Part shown: positions 17,001 to 24,764 of the stretch, one piece after another
Position numbering within the stretch: the stretch's first letter is position 1
Layout of the letters: each line of letters begins with the position of its first letter
The notes under the pieces: generated by a model
Seen by the model: only the letters and a program-made list of their open reading frames with translations
Databases searched by the model: none
What the model was told of the DNA's origin: nothing
Translations under genes and position numbers: made by a program
NCBI RefSeq assembly: GCF_003431825.1
Contig: NZ_CP020083.1
Location: 1,898,501-1,962,500 of the forward strand
DNA from: Blastomonas fulva
Lineage (GTDB): Bacteria; Pseudomonadota; Alphaproteobacteria; Sphingomonadales; Sphingomonadaceae
DNA: 64,000 nucleotides
Direction of reading: 5' to 3'

Positions 17001-17362
17001 AGCGTGCAATCGCCCTTGGTGGCGCGCAGGTTGCCCAAAGTCAGCAGCCGGGTCAGCCGCCCCCAGCCGTGCCGCGTCGCGGGGTAGGCGATGATGTCCG
17101 GCGTCCCATCGGCGAACACCAATCGCGCGCCGACCACCAGCCTGAGCGCGGGCGCAGGAACGCCGATCTCTGCCGCCGCCTTGTGCGCATCGCGCAGCGC
17201 GATATGCGCGCGGACCACGCCCGCCACCGTGTTGCGGTCGGCAATGCCGATGCCGGCGAGCCCGAGTTCGAGCGCGCGCGCGACCAGGTCCGCCGGGTGC
17301 GATGCCCCGCGCAGGAACGAGTAATTGCTCGCGGTGACGAGCTCGGCGAAGGGGATGCTCAT
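14099..17362 (-). CDS. dnaE2: Error-prone DNA polymerase III alpha-like, DnaE2 (ImuC)
   Basis: Translesion polymerase of the SOS mutasome. 1087 residues: PHP domain at the N-terminus (ASNYSFLRGASHPADLV), then the C-family polymerase core with the catalytic PDIDVDFEHERR and KVDVLALGMLTCIRKA, a helix-hairpin region, and a C-terminal OB fold (VVLVRQRPGKGNAIFVTIEDE). It is shorter than replicative DnaE and lacks the clamp-loader tail, as DnaE2 does. Its ATG overlaps the imuB stop as ATGA (17359-17362). The cassette runs imuA-imuB-dnaE2 from a LexA box. The large open frames on the opposite strand here are shadows of high GC content. Confidence 0.96.
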   Translation of the reverse strand: MSIPFAELVTASNYSFLRGASHPADLVARALELGLAGIGIADRNTVAGVVRAHIALRDAHKAAAEIGVPAPALRLVVGARLVFADGTPDIIAYPATRHGWGRLTRLLTLGNLRATKGDCTLHLADLLEHLDGLLLIVMAAPTDAAVLHTLHTAAPDRVWIGATMPRRGADRRRLARMIRLSEGTGVPLLATNDVLYAAPEQRPLHDVLTCIGAGCTIANAGRRLEANAERHIKPPAEMARLFADCPQAIAQTTALLARISFTLDDLRYQYPLEPVPEGWEAQAWLEHMVTEAARDRYGRDLPAKVRKMLDDEFALIAKQKYACYFLTVHDLVRFARTRDPPILCQGRGSAANSIVCFLLGVTSVDPVTHDLLFSRFVSEERAEPPDIDVDFEHERREEVMQYIYARYGRHRAGIAATVIHYRPRSAVREVGKVLGFSEDVTARLTSTIWGSFSSSMAEQRYAEAGFDPDNPDIVRLRDLVDQILHFPRHLSQHVGGFVLTEDRLDETVPIHNAAMEDRTFIEWDKDDIDALGLMKVDVLALGMLTCIRKAFALMRQHDLGEHDLTVDLEADDPAVYDMLCRGDSIGVFQVESRAQMNMLPRLKPRTLYDLTVQVAIVRPGPIEGDMVHPYLRRRSGIDPVEYPSPAPPHDPDELKTLLGQTYGVPLFQEQAMKLAIVAADFTPGEANHLRRAMATFRNVGTMHNFREKLVKGMTARGYTAEFAERCFKQIEGFGSYGFPESHALSFARLVYVSSWIKCHQPAVFACALLNSQPMGFYAPAQIVRDVREHQVEVRPIDINMSGWDNALERDGHGRLALRLGYRQMDGFRNAWAEALVAARTEIGRFTSVEMLARRADLPSAALRLLADADAFGSLGLSRRQALWEVRRTPSGELPLFAATRARELGDEPDMQLPIMPASEEVVTDYQTLRLSLKDHPMSFLRAGLREDGVLSCEDTNNSKAGMTVRTAGIVLVRQRPGKGNAIFVTIEDETGVTNIVLWARLFERYRRAVMASRLMQVEGVLQRSREGVVHLMANRVVDRSDLLATLTATRGDGAITPPLARGDEVARPVPSRHPRDARVLPKSRDFH

Positions 17363-18948
17363 GCGAAAAGGCCGTGGACATACCAGCGCGGATCGGGCTT
17401 TTCGGTCTCGTACAATCCGTGGCGGAAGATCCAGAAGCGGCGGCCGCGCGCGTCTTCCACCCGGTAATAGTCGCGCGTCAGGCCGGGGCTCTTGCCCGGC
17501 GCGTGTTTCCACCATTGCGCCGCGATCCGCTCAGGCCCCTCGAAGCGCACGACATGGTGCTGGCTGCGGCGCCAGCGGAAGCGGTGCGGCGGGCCATCGG
17601 GCACCTCGGCGATGACCTCGATCGGCTGCGGCGGATCGAACAGGTGGATCGGGCGCGTCGGCGGTTCGCCCTGCTGCGGCGCATCCCAGGCGGCGGGCGC
17701 GGGCAGATCGACCGCAGGCAGGGTGAGCGCCGCCTGTTCGGGCACATGACTGTCGTGCGGCTGGAACCGGCGGATCGCGCCGCGCCCTAGCCGGGTGCTC
17801 AACCGGTCGACCAATTCGGCCATCGCCTCCTGCGCGATGGTGCCCCCTTCGAGCTGCAACTGCGCCGGGGTCAGCGGCTCGATGCGCGGGACCGCCAGCC
17901 GGATCATGTCGAAGCCGAAGCCCGGATCGACCGGATCGGCGAGCGCCGCCAGCCGCTCGTTGAGCAACCGCATCAGCACGTCCGGGTCGCGCATCGGCAG
18001 GCTGCTTTCGGTGGCGAGATCATAGGTGCGGCCATCGCTGCGGAAGAACCGCGCGATGAACCGCCGCCCACCCATGCCGCGCTGTTCGAGCTCGATCGCC
18101 GCTTCCTCGGCAAGCTCGCCGATCGCCGCCATCGCCGCCTCGGTGTGCGCGATCGGCTCGGCAAAGCGCCGCTCGAAGCGCAGTGCGGGCGCGGCGCGGC
18201 GCGGGGTGATGCGGCTGTCGGCGCTGCCTAGCAGCCGGTCGAGGCTGTCCACCAGATCGGCGCCGAAGCGCGCGGCGAGCGGCGCGCTCGGCCGCATCGC
18301 CAGATCGCCGATGGTCTTGAGCCCTGTGCGGATCAGTGCGGTCTGCGTCTCTTCCTCGATCCGCAAAGCGGCAACCGGCAGCCGGCGCAATGTCGCATCC
18401 TCGCTCTCGAACGTCGTGCCTGCAGGCGCGAACCGGGCGAGCGCCTGCGCCGCCTCGGGGGTGTCGCCGCACGCCAGCCGCACGTCATCGCTCCACCGCG
18501 CTAGAAACCGCGCGACATCGGCGAGCAATGGCGCCTCGCCGCCGAACAGATGCGCGCAGCCGGTGATGTCGAGCGCCAGCGCGTCGGGCGCATCGATCGC
18601 CACCAAAGGTGTGAAGCGGTCGCAGTGATCGGCCAGCCGCTCGAGCCAGGCGAGATCGGCCGCCGGGTCATGATCGGTCACGCTGAGCAGCGGCACCTGC
18701 GCGCGCGCATCGGCGAGCGCCATTCCCGCGCTCAGCCCGAGCGAGGCTGCCTGCGGGCAGGTCGCCGCAATCCGCATCGCGCCGCGCACCTTCTCGACCA
18801 GCACCAAAAGGGTGTCGGCGGAGGCGTCATCCCGCCCGGCGCAGTTCTGCTCTCCTGTTGTCTTTTGGCGCATCAACCGGTCGACCGGCAGAAAAGGGAA
18901 GAACAGCGCCAGATGGCGCCGCTGCGATGGCTGCGAATCCTCCGGCAT
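17359..18948 (-). CDS. imuB: ImuB, Y-family polymerase-like mutasome hub
   Basis: Inactive Y-family polymerase homologue that links DnaE2 to the beta clamp and to ImuA during damage-induced mutagenesis. About 529 residues. The N-terminal LALFFPFLPVDRLMR, the LFGGEAPLLADVARFL segment and the little-finger-like region are recognisable, while the acidic catalytic residues of true Y-family polymerases are absent, as in other ImuB. The start is uncertain: the ATG at 18948 is used, with ATG at 18972 or GTG at 18999 also possible. In every case the gene overlaps the end of imuA by more than 100 bases. Confidence 0.9.
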   Translation of the reverse strand: MPEDSQPSQRRHLALFFPFLPVDRLMRQKTTGEQNCAGRDDASADTLLVLVEKVRGAMRIAATCPQAASLGLSAGMALADARAQVPLLSVTDHDPAADLAWLERLADHCDRFTPLVAIDAPDALALDITGCAHLFGGEAPLLADVARFLARWSDDVRLACGDTPEAAQALARFAPAGTTFESEDATLRRLPVAALRIEEETQTALIRTGLKTIGDLAMRPSAPLAARFGADLVDSLDRLLGSADSRITPRRAAPALRFERRFAEPIAHTEAAMAAIGELAEEAAIELEQRGMGGRRFIARFFRSDGRTYDLATESSLPMRDPDVLMRLLNERLAALADPVDPGFGFDMIRLAVPRIEPLTPAQLQLEGGTIAQEAMAELVDRLSTRLGRGAIRRFQPHDSHVPEQAALTLPAVDLPAPAAWDAPQQGEPPTRPIHLFDPPQPIEVIAEVPDGPPHRFRWRRSQHHVVRFEGPERIAAQWWKHAPGKSPGLTRDYYRVEDARGRRFWIFRHGLYETEKPDPRWYVHGLFA

Positions 18949-19708
18949 CGGGGCCGAAATCGGCGACCCCATCGGCGTCTGCAAAACAGGCTTGTTCACG
19001 GTTCCACTCCACGCGCCAGTCGCCGCCGGATGGGCGGCCGCGCTGGCGCAACAATTCCACTCTCCAGGCAGGATAGCCCGGCGCATTGGCCTCCATCGGC
19101 AGCGATGGCGCGGCGGCTACCTGCCAGCGGGTCTGCGCGGCGCTGGGCGAGGGCACTGCGGCGATCCGCAAGCCGATCACGGTCACCCCTGATGCTTCCG
19201 CCGCCAGCGCCAGCCGCCGGCTCGCGGTCAGGTCGAGCAGCCGCGGCTCGCGCCACAGTTCGACCACCGCAACGCCGACCTCGGGGCAGCGCACCACATC
19301 GGCCGCCGCGCGCAGCACCGCGAGCGGATCGGGCAGCACGCCGATGATCACCCGCGCCGGATCGAGCCCGATCTCGACCAGCCCCGGCGCGTGCAGCCTG
19401 CCGCCCTGCCTTTCGGCCTGCGCCTCGCGCAGCCACACCAGAGTGCCGCCCGATCCTGTCCCCAGGCCGACCCCCAAGCCTACCCCCAGTCTCATCGCCA
19501 GCCCCGCGACAAAGCCCGCCGCGCAGCCCGCATCGTCGGCCTGCGCCGCGAACACCTCATGCACCCGCCCGCGCGCCAACCCGCCGCCCAGCGCGCTGTC
19601 GATACCCGAATGGCCGGTCCCCGCCACCGCCGCCGTCTCGACGGAACGCGCGCGTTCGATCCCGGCAATCCGGGTTTTGAGAGACTCGAGAGATTCGGAT
19701 CGGGGCAT
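18827..19708 (-). CDS. imuA: ImuA, RecA-like mutasome protein
   Basis: 293 residues. A RecA/SulA-like protein needed for ImuB-DnaE2 mutagenesis. GHSGIDSALGGGLARGRVHEVFA resembles the RecA N-terminal part of the ATPase, with a degenerate Walker A region, and VVRCPEVGVAVVELWREPRLLDLTASRRLALAAE follows, a typical ImuA block. The ATG at 19708 lies only two bases from the LexA box at 19711-19725, so repression probably blocks RNA polymerase very close to the start site, giving a short or leaderless mRNA. First gene of the cassette. Confidence 0.9.
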   Translation of the reverse strand: MPRSESLESLKTRIAGIERARSVETAAVAGTGHSGIDSALGGGLARGRVHEVFAAQADDAGCAAGFVAGLAMRLGVGLGVGLGTGSGGTLVWLREAQAERQGGRLHAPGLVEIGLDPARVIIGVLPDPLAVLRAAADVVRCPEVGVAVVELWREPRLLDLTASRRLALAAEASGVTVIGLRIAAVPSPSAAQTRWQVAAAPSLPMEANAPGYPAWRVELLRQRGRPSGGDWRVEWNREQACFADADGVADFGPDAGGFAAIAAAPSGAVLPFSAGRPVDAPKDNRRAELRRAG

Positions 19709-19710
19709 AT

Positions 19711-19725
19711 GTTCACCTTATGTTC
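19711..19725 (-). promoter_or_regulatory. LexA (SOS) box of the imuA operon
   Basis: GTTCACCTTATGTTC is an exact match to the alphaproteobacterial LexA consensus GTTC-N7-GTTC. It abuts the imuA start codon. DNA damage should therefore derepress imuA-imuB-dnaE2. Confidence 0.9.
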
Positions 19726-19892
19726 CATATATCCTCTTGCCCCGGAACAGAGTCAAGGAACACCGTGAGGGCCAGAAAACCCGAAAAGGGAATCCGCGCC
19801 GGTGGCCTTCGTAAAAGTGCCCGTGACGACCGAAGTCGATGCCGTCAAATTAGCGGTTGCGTCGGCTTGCGAGGTCGGGATATATTCATTGA

Positions 19893-20399
19893 ATGATCAA
19901 CGAAAATCCTGACGCCCCGCCGATGGCCGCTGCGCCATCCGCCCCACCGCCAACGCTCGAATATGTCTTTTCGCTGCGCGGAATGATCGATTCGCCGCAG
20001 GAACAGGGGGAGATCGACGGCAAGCGCAAACGCTTCATTCCCGTCAACAGTGGCATCGTCTACGGTCCCCGCCTCACCGGAAAGGGGCTTGGCGGTGGAG
20101 GCGACTGGCAGGCGATCGGCTCCGACGGGCGCACGGATGTGTGGGCGCGCTATCAGATCCAGGCCAGCGACGGCACGGTGATCGGTGTCGTCAACAGCGG
20201 CGTCCGCACCGCCACGCCTGAAGTGACCAGGAAGCTGACCGAGGGCGAAGATGTGGACCCTTCGCTGTATTATTTCCGTACCACCCCGCGTTTCGAGGTG
20301 GTTGCGGGCCCCCATGACTGGTTGAACCGTCACGTCTTCATCGCGCGCGGAATCCGCAAACCCGACCATGTGGTCATTGATTTCTACATGGTGCTTTAA
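19893..20399 (+). CDS. DUF3237 domain protein
   Basis: 168 residues, cytoplasmic. After a Pro/Ala-rich N-terminus, LEYVFSLRG, RRKRF-type segment with IPVNSGIVYGPRLTGKGLGGGGDWQ, DVWARYQIQASDG and the C-terminal YYFRTTPRFEVVAGPHDWLNRHVFIARG match DUF3237 (UPF0311), a beta-barrel family without a firm general function. Divergent from imuA by about 180 bases. No operon partner. Confidence 0.85.
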   Translation: MINENPDAPPMAAAPSAPPPTLEYVFSLRGMIDSPQEQGEIDGKRKRFIPVNSGIVYGPRLTGKGLGGGGDWQAIGSDGRTDVWARYQIQASDGTVIGVVNSGVRTATPEVTRKLTEGEDVDPSLYYFRTTPRFEVVAGPHDWLNRHVFIARGIRKPDHVVIDFYMVL

Positions 20400-20505
20400 G
20401 GGCCAGACCGACCCTCGCACCCCTGCGGCCTGCCCGGTTACGCTTTGTTAACCCTGCTCGTTAATAGTCCGGCAAATTGTCTTAACGCCGCTTTACGGGG
20501 GGATT

Positions 20506-21891
20506 ATGCCGGATACCGCACACGAGATCGTCAGCGCTCGGACCCTGTTGCAAGAGGCAATGCAGCTCCAGGAGGCGGGCAATCTCGCGGCGGCCGAACC
20601 GCGCTATCGGATGGTGGTGGAGCAGGGCTATCGCACGATCGAGGTGCTTCCGATTCTCGCCGGAATTCTGGGCCATCGCGGCGCGACCGACGAGGCGCTC
20701 GAGGCATGGGACATGCTGCTCGCGCTCGATCCCGATCATGCGGTGGCACATCACGAAAAGGGGCTGATCTACAGCCGTACCGGGCGTCCGAACGAGGCGA
20801 TCACCGCGCTGCAGGCAAGCTGCATAGCCGATACCGCCAACCCCATCGCCGCCAACAACCTTGCGGTCATGCTCTCCGATGCAGGCCGCAAGGGAGAAGC
20901 TCTTGACCAGTTCCGCCGCGCGCTCGCGCTGCAGCCGGGCAACATCCATATCGAACACCAGATCCGGCGGCTGAGCGCCGATCTCGTGCCGTTCTGGCAT
21001 ATCCCGATGCTCAACGACGTGCGCCGCAACGATGCGTTCGAGGCCGCGATCCGCGCTGCCATTGCACAGGCAGGACCCAACGCTCGCGTGCTCGACATCG
21101 GCACCGGCAGCGGGCTGCTCTCGATGATGGCCGCGCGCGCAGGGGCGCAATCGGTCACCGCGTGCGAGGTGGTGCCGGCGATCGCCGACATGGCGCGCCA
21201 GATCATCGCTGACAACGGCTATTCGGACGCGATCACCGTCCACACCGCGCCTTCGACCGAGCTCGAGATCGGCGAGCATCTGGATGAGCGCGCCGACATC
21301 CTGGTCTCCGAAATCCTCTCATCCGACCTGCTGACCGAGCATGTCATCGACACCTTCGAGGATGCGCATGCGCGGCTGCTGAAAGAAGATGCCATCGTCA
21401 TCCCGCGCGCGGCGTCTGCTATCGGCTGCCTGGTCGAAAGTCCGGTGCTTGCGGACTATGTCTTCGTCGATCAGGTTTCGGGCTTCGACCTGTCGCGCTT
21501 CGGCGCGCTCGCCTCGCCGAAGCTGCCGATCCACGGCACGATGACCGACTGGCGCAGGCTCTCGGCGGACGTCGAACTGGTCAGCATCGACCTCACCCGC
21601 AAGGCCCACGCCAGCGACCTGCATCTGCTCGAAATCGACGTGCTCGCCGACGGCATCGCCACCGGCATCGTCCAGTGGATGCATGTCGATCTGGCCGATG
21701 GCGTGACCTTCGACAACCACCCCGATGGCTATACCGATGGCGGCTGGCTGCAGATGCTGCACAATTTCCCCGAGCCGATCGTGGTCCAGGCGGGCGATGT
21801 GCTGAATGTCGCGGTGGGGCATGACCGGGTGACGCTGATCGTGCGTCCGCTCGATGTGGTGGCTGCGGCTGCGCAGGCGCAGGTGGCGTAA
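20506..21891 (+). CDS. TPR repeats fused to a PRMT-like methyltransferase
   Basis: 461 residues. The first 150 form about three TPR units (ARTLLQEAMQLQEAGNLAAAEPRYR, VAHHEKGLIYSRTGRPNEAITAL, ANNLAVMLSDAGRKGEALDQF). A SAM-binding core follows: VLDIGTGSGLLSMMAARAGA near 203-222, CEVVPAIADMA, then ILVSEILSSDLLTEHVID, which looks like the double-Glu loop of protein arginine methyltransferases (E at SE and TE), and a C-terminal beta-barrel. The organisation recalls eukaryotic PRMT7 and PRMT9. Arginine methylation of a protein is a reasonable inference; the substrate is unknown. Transcribed alone; short near-palindromic TTAA-rich motifs lie upstream at 20444-20495. Confidence 0.82.
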   Translation: MPDTAHEIVSARTLLQEAMQLQEAGNLAAAEPRYRMVVEQGYRTIEVLPILAGILGHRGATDEALEAWDMLLALDPDHAVAHHEKGLIYSRTGRPNEAITALQASCIADTANPIAANNLAVMLSDAGRKGEALDQFRRALALQPGNIHIEHQIRRLSADLVPFWHIPMLNDVRRNDAFEAAIRAAIAQAGPNARVLDIGTGSGLLSMMAARAGAQSVTACEVVPAIADMARQIIADNGYSDAITVHTAPSTELEIGEHLDERADILVSEILSSDLLTEHVIDTFEDAHARLLKEDAIVIPRAASAIGCLVESPVLADYVFVDQVSGFDLSRFGALASPKLPIHGTMTDWRRLSADVELVSIDLTRKAHASDLHLLEIDVLADGIATGIVQWMHVDLADGVTFDNHPDGYTDGGWLQMLHNFPEPIVVQAGDVLNVAVGHDRVTLIVRPLDVVAAAAQAQVA

Positions 21892-21918
21892 CGCATAGGT
21901 GGGAATGCGCACTCTAAA

Positions 21919-22033
21919 CTCCCCTCCCTCAAAGGAAGGGGCTGGGGATGGGTCAGCAACGCTGGCGATTTCACGCAACGCCGCTCGCTGCCGCTCGCAC
22001 CCACCCCTAACCCCTCCCTTGCAGGGAGGGGAA
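21919..22033. repeat. Palindromic intergenic repeat, CTCCCCTCCC type
   Basis: Begins CTCCCCTCCCTCAAAGG and ends CCCTCCCTTGCAGGGAGGGG, with CACCC-rich inner part. Related elements with the same outer CTCCCCT...AGGGG arms occur at 37707-37825 and 52609-52750, so this is a dispersed family rather than a local feature. Confidence 0.7.
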
Positions 22034-22094
22034 CGCGTTCCGTTTCTTTGTTGTGATCCGGCCATTTAGCGGACATGGCCACCAACCAGCCCCG

Positions 22095-22170
22095 TTCAGC
22101 CTGAGCCTGTCGAAGGCCACGCACCCACGCTGGGCGTATAGCGGGGCCTTCGACAAGCTCAGGCTGAGCG
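22095..22170. repeat. Inverted repeat, TTCGACAAGCTCAGG type
   Basis: The left arm TTCAGCCTGAGCCTGTCGAA with GGCC (22095-22118) pairs with GGCCTTCGACAAGCTCAGGC and TGAG (22144-22167), with two mismatches. The form is a widespread intergenic palindrome in sphingomonads and xanthomonads. A diverged relative lies at 56753-56817. Confidence 0.75.
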
Positions 22171-22419
22171 GACGGGGGCAATGCGAAGCCTTCTGCCGCA
22201 ACACATGCACCAGCCCGGTCCCCTGCGAAGGCAGGGGCCCATCACCCGACCGTTGTGGCGGGTGCAAGGGCAGGAGATGGATGCCTGCCTCCGCAGGCAA
22301 GCGGAAGAAGGCTAACGGCAATGGATGGCCCGACGTCTGCTACTGAGGCTAACTAGAAAAACCCGCCATTCTTGAATCGACCCCATTGCAGTCATTCATG
22401 CTCCGTGTTCAGATAACGT

Positions 22420-22761
22420 ATGAGCCGTTGGATATCGACCGTCTGCGTTTTCGCGCTGGCTGCTTGCGTAATGCTTGCGGTTCTTTGGCTTCGCGCTGAA
22501 AGTCGCCTTCGTCAGTTGCAACAAGAAGTTCGATACACGCTCGATGCGCCGTCGGAGCGCAGGGCCTATCTGCTCAAAGCTCGCTCCGAGCGTAGCAACG
22601 TGAGTAAGATCGAAGCCCTGCTTTTTCCTATCACCGTTTCTTTCCCAGATCGTCATTGTGTGGAGTTGAGACCGCGCTGGGGCGTCACGGGTGGCACAAG
22701 CATTACATGCTTCTCGAACGAAACGGGTAAAATCCTAAGCCACAACAATATTGGCGAATGA
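22420..22761 (+). CDS. Small single-pass membrane or exported protein, unknown
   Basis: 113 residues. The N-terminal RWISTVCVFALAACVMLAVL is a membrane anchor or signal sequence, followed by a short coiled-coil-like segment (ESRLRQLQQEVRYTL) and a soluble domain with two cysteines (HCVELRPRWGVTGGTSITCF), which could form a disulfide in the periplasm. The base composition is lower in GC than neighbours. Ribosome-binding site weak. Probably real because of the coherent anchor-plus-domain layout, but unrecognised. An opposing 86-codon frame is considered a shadow. Confidence 0.5.
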   Translation: MSRWISTVCVFALAACVMLAVLWLRAESRLRQLQQEVRYTLDAPSERRAYLLKARSERSNVSKIEALLFPITVSFPDRHCVELRPRWGVTGGTSITCFSNETGKILSHNNIGE

Positions 22762-22828
22762 ACGGCAGCTTCCCACCCAGTTTCACCCAACAAGCACAAT
22801 CGGAAGCCATCCCAAGACCGTTCCCCCC

Positions 22829-23431
22829 TCAAGCCTCCAGTTCGACATCCCAATACAGCCAGTCGTGCCAGCTATCGTGCAGATAGTTCGGCGGAAACGC
22901 CCGTCCGCGTTCCTGTAGTTGCCAGCTGGTCGGGCGGATCGGGGGGACCATCAGGCGCATGTTGGCTTGCGCGGGAGTGCGCCCGCCCTTGCGCATGTTG
23001 CACGGGGCGCAGGCGGTGGCGACGTTCTGCCAGGTGGTCTTGCCCCCCAGCCGGCGGGGGACGACGTGGTCGAAGGTGAGCTGGTGCGGGGATCCGCAAT
23101 ACTGGCAGTGGAAGCGGTCGCGCAGGAACAGGTTGAAGCGGGTGAAGGCGGGGTATTCGGACGGCTTCACATATTGCTTGAGCGCAATCACCGACGGGAT
23201 CTTCATCTGGATCGTCGGCGAATGCACCTCGCGCTCATAGGTCTCGATGACATCGACGCGGTCGAGGAAGATCGCCTTGATCGCGGTCTGCCACGGCCAC
23301 AGGCTGAGCGGATAATAGCTCAAGGGGGTGTAATCGGCGTTGAGAACGAGGGCGGGGCAGCTATCCGGGTGCCGGATAAAGTCGGGGTGCGGGTCCCGAA
23401 GGGCCCGTTCGATCAAATCGGGATGAAACAT
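22829..23431 (-). CDS. HNH endonuclease
   Basis: 200 residues. The N-terminal LNADYTPLSYYPLSLWPWQ block and a C-terminal HNH domain with zinc knuckle: FHCQYCGSPHQLTFDHVVPRRLGGKTTWQNVATACAPCNMRKG (CxxC, catalytic DH, Asn, CxxC). It belongs to the common bacterial chromosomal HNH family that occurs outside prophages. Function unestablished; DNA nicking or cleavage is inferred from the motif. Divergent from gluQ. Confidence 0.9.
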   Translation of the reverse strand: MFHPDLIERALRDPHPDFIRHPDSCPALVLNADYTPLSYYPLSLWPWQTAIKAIFLDRVDVIETYEREVHSPTIQMKIPSVIALKQYVKPSEYPAFTRFNLFLRDRFHCQYCGSPHQLTFDHVVPRRLGGKTTWQNVATACAPCNMRKGGRTPAQANMRLMVPPIRPTSWQLQERGRAFPPNYLHDSWHDWLYWDVELEA

Positions 23432-23512
23432 GGTCGGCTTAAACCCTCTCCCATTCGTCCGCGCTGCTTCCTATAAACCGTGTTGCGTGACAGCCCCATG
23501 ACAAAAACGTGA

Positions 23513-23530
23513 TAACCGGATTTACGGTTA
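23513..23530. promoter_or_regulatory. Dyad TAACCG-N6-CGGTTA between HNH gene and gluQ
   Basis: A perfect 6+6 bp inverted repeat with a six-base spacer in the divergent promoter region. This could be an operator, but no regulator is identified and chance occurrence is possible. Confidence 0.3.
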
Positions 23531-23639
23531 ATCAGCATGAGGCGGCCGCACAGGTCAAGAGGGCGCTGCCACAATATATGGTGATAAGTTGGCGCATTAC
23601 ACCCAAGGGAAAGATGGCCCCGATGCGGACGCCAGCGAG

Positions 23640-24521
23640 GTGACCGCTGAGGCGCGTGTCCGCACCCGTTTTGCGCCCAGCCCCAATGGCGCGCTGCACC
23701 TGGGGCATGCCTATGCTGCGATGCGCGCGCATGATTTCGCGCGCGAACGGGGCGGCGAATTCCTGCTGCGGATCGAGGATATCGACGGGGTACGCTCGCG
23801 CCCCGAGCTGGTCGAGGGGATCTTTGCCGATCTGCGCTGGCTGGGGCTGGATTGGGACGGCGATGTGCTGTTCCAGTCCTCGCGACTTGCCGCGTATGAC
23901 GCGGCGCTGGAGCGGTTGAAGGCGCGCGGGCTGGTCTACCCCTGCTTCTGCACCCGCAGCCAGATTGCAGCCGCAGGCGCGCAGCCAGGGCCCGATGGCC
24001 TTGTCTATCCCGGCACCTGCCGCTTGCTAGACGAGGCGGAGCGCGGGAGGCGGATGCGAAATGAACCGCATGCCTGGCGGCTGGACATGGCGCGCGCGAT
24101 TGCCGAGACCGGCGCGCTCGTCTGGCACGATCTCGAAGCCGGCGATCAACCCGCGCGGCCAGAGCTGTTCGGCGATGTCGTGCTGGCGCGCAAGGATGCG
24201 CCGGCGAGCTATCATCTCGCGGTCACGCTTGACGATGCGCACCAGCAGATCAGCCATGTGGTGCGCGGGCGCGACCTGTTTGCCGCTAGCCATGTCCACC
24301 GTCTGCTGCAGGCGCTGCTCGGCCTGCCGGTGCCGCTCTATCTGCACCATGATCTTCTCGCCGGAGCCGATGGCCGCAAGCTTGCCAAGAGCGAAGGCGC
24401 CGCAGCTTTGGCGGCACTGCGCGAGGCCGGAGAGGACGGGGCGGCGCTGCTCGATAATTTGAGAAAAAATCACCTTCCGTCTGGCATTTCCCGGGTTCAC
24501 GCCTCATATAGCTTGCCATGA
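23640..24521 (+). CDS. gluQ: Glutamyl-Q tRNA(Asp) synthetase
   Basis: Attaches glutamate to queuosine at position 34 of tRNA-Asp. 293 residues, a truncated GluRS: TRFAPSPNGALHLGHAYAA with the HIGH-type HLGH near residue 21, the zinc-type CFCTR cysteines, and a KMSKS equivalent KLAKS near the C-terminus. The anticodon-binding domain of true GluRS is absent. The start chosen is GTG at 23640, which puts RFAPSPNG at the usual distance; an in-frame TTG at 23589 would add 17 residues. The stop overlaps the next gene as ATGA. Confidence 0.9.
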   Translation: MTAEARVRTRFAPSPNGALHLGHAYAAMRAHDFARERGGEFLLRIEDIDGVRSRPELVEGIFADLRWLGLDWDGDVLFQSSRLAAYDAALERLKARGLVYPCFCTRSQIAAAGAQPGPDGLVYPGTCRLLDEAERGRRMRNEPHAWRLDMARAIAETGALVWHDLEAGDQPARPELFGDVVLARKDAPASYHLAVTLDDAHQQISHVVRGRDLFAASHVHRLLQALLGLPVPLYLHHDLLAGADGRKLAKSEGAAALAALREAGEDGAALLDNLRKNHLPSGISRVHASYSLP

Positions 24522-24739
24522 ACGTCATCATCATCCTTGCGATTGTCGCTCTGGCAATCATGGTCCTGGTCAGCCTCGTGCGCGGCCTCGTCTCCTTCAT
24601 CCAGATGACCGAGGAAGACCTCAAATCGCCCGGGGTCGGACGCAGCCACCAGATGCAGAACAAGATGATGTTTGCCCGCGTCAAATATCAGGCGATGGCG
24701 ATCGCTGCCGTCGCAGTGCTGATGCTGGTCAACCGCTGA
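24518..24739 (+). CDS. HIG1 domain twin-transmembrane protein
   Basis: 73 residues with two membrane helices (about 3-25 and 54-71) and the loop SPGVGRSHQMQNKMMFARVKYQ between them, the signature of bacterial HIG1-domain proteins, related to respiratory supercomplex factors. Overlaps gluQ by ATGA and precedes the cobalamin adenosyltransferase by 25 bases. A role at the respiratory chain is inferred from the family. Confidence 0.88.
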   Translation: MNVIIILAIVALAIMVLVSLVRGLVSFIQMTEEDLKSPGVGRSHQMQNKMMFARVKYQAMAIAAVAVLMLVNR

Positions 24740-24764
24740 GCCTTCGGGGCTTGGGGGACAGCTG

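Larger units (their letters stand above)
21892..22419. other. Intergenic region filled with palindromic repeats
   Basis: No credible gene. Two different dispersed palindromic elements occupy it (21919-22033 and 22095-22170), followed by about 250 bases without recognisable structure. Confidence 0.6.

Noticed and set aside
14927..17467. 846-codon open frame on the plus strand opposite dnaE2
   Set aside because: It lies antisense to a clear DnaE2, has Arg/His/Gly-rich low-information protein sequence and no ribosome-binding site; it reflects third-position GC of the real gene.
18827..19708. Calling the RecA-like gene recA or sulA
   Set aside because: Walker region is degenerate, and position before imuB and dnaE2 with a LexA box identifies imuA.
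21919..22170. Possible CRISPR array in repeat-rich spacer
   Set aside because: The repeats are palindromic, of different families and not regularly spaced; no cas genes are present.
22396..22656. 86-codon minus-strand frame opposite the small membrane protein
   Set aside because: No hydrophobic or domain structure and no ribosome-binding site; the plus-strand frame is the more coherent.
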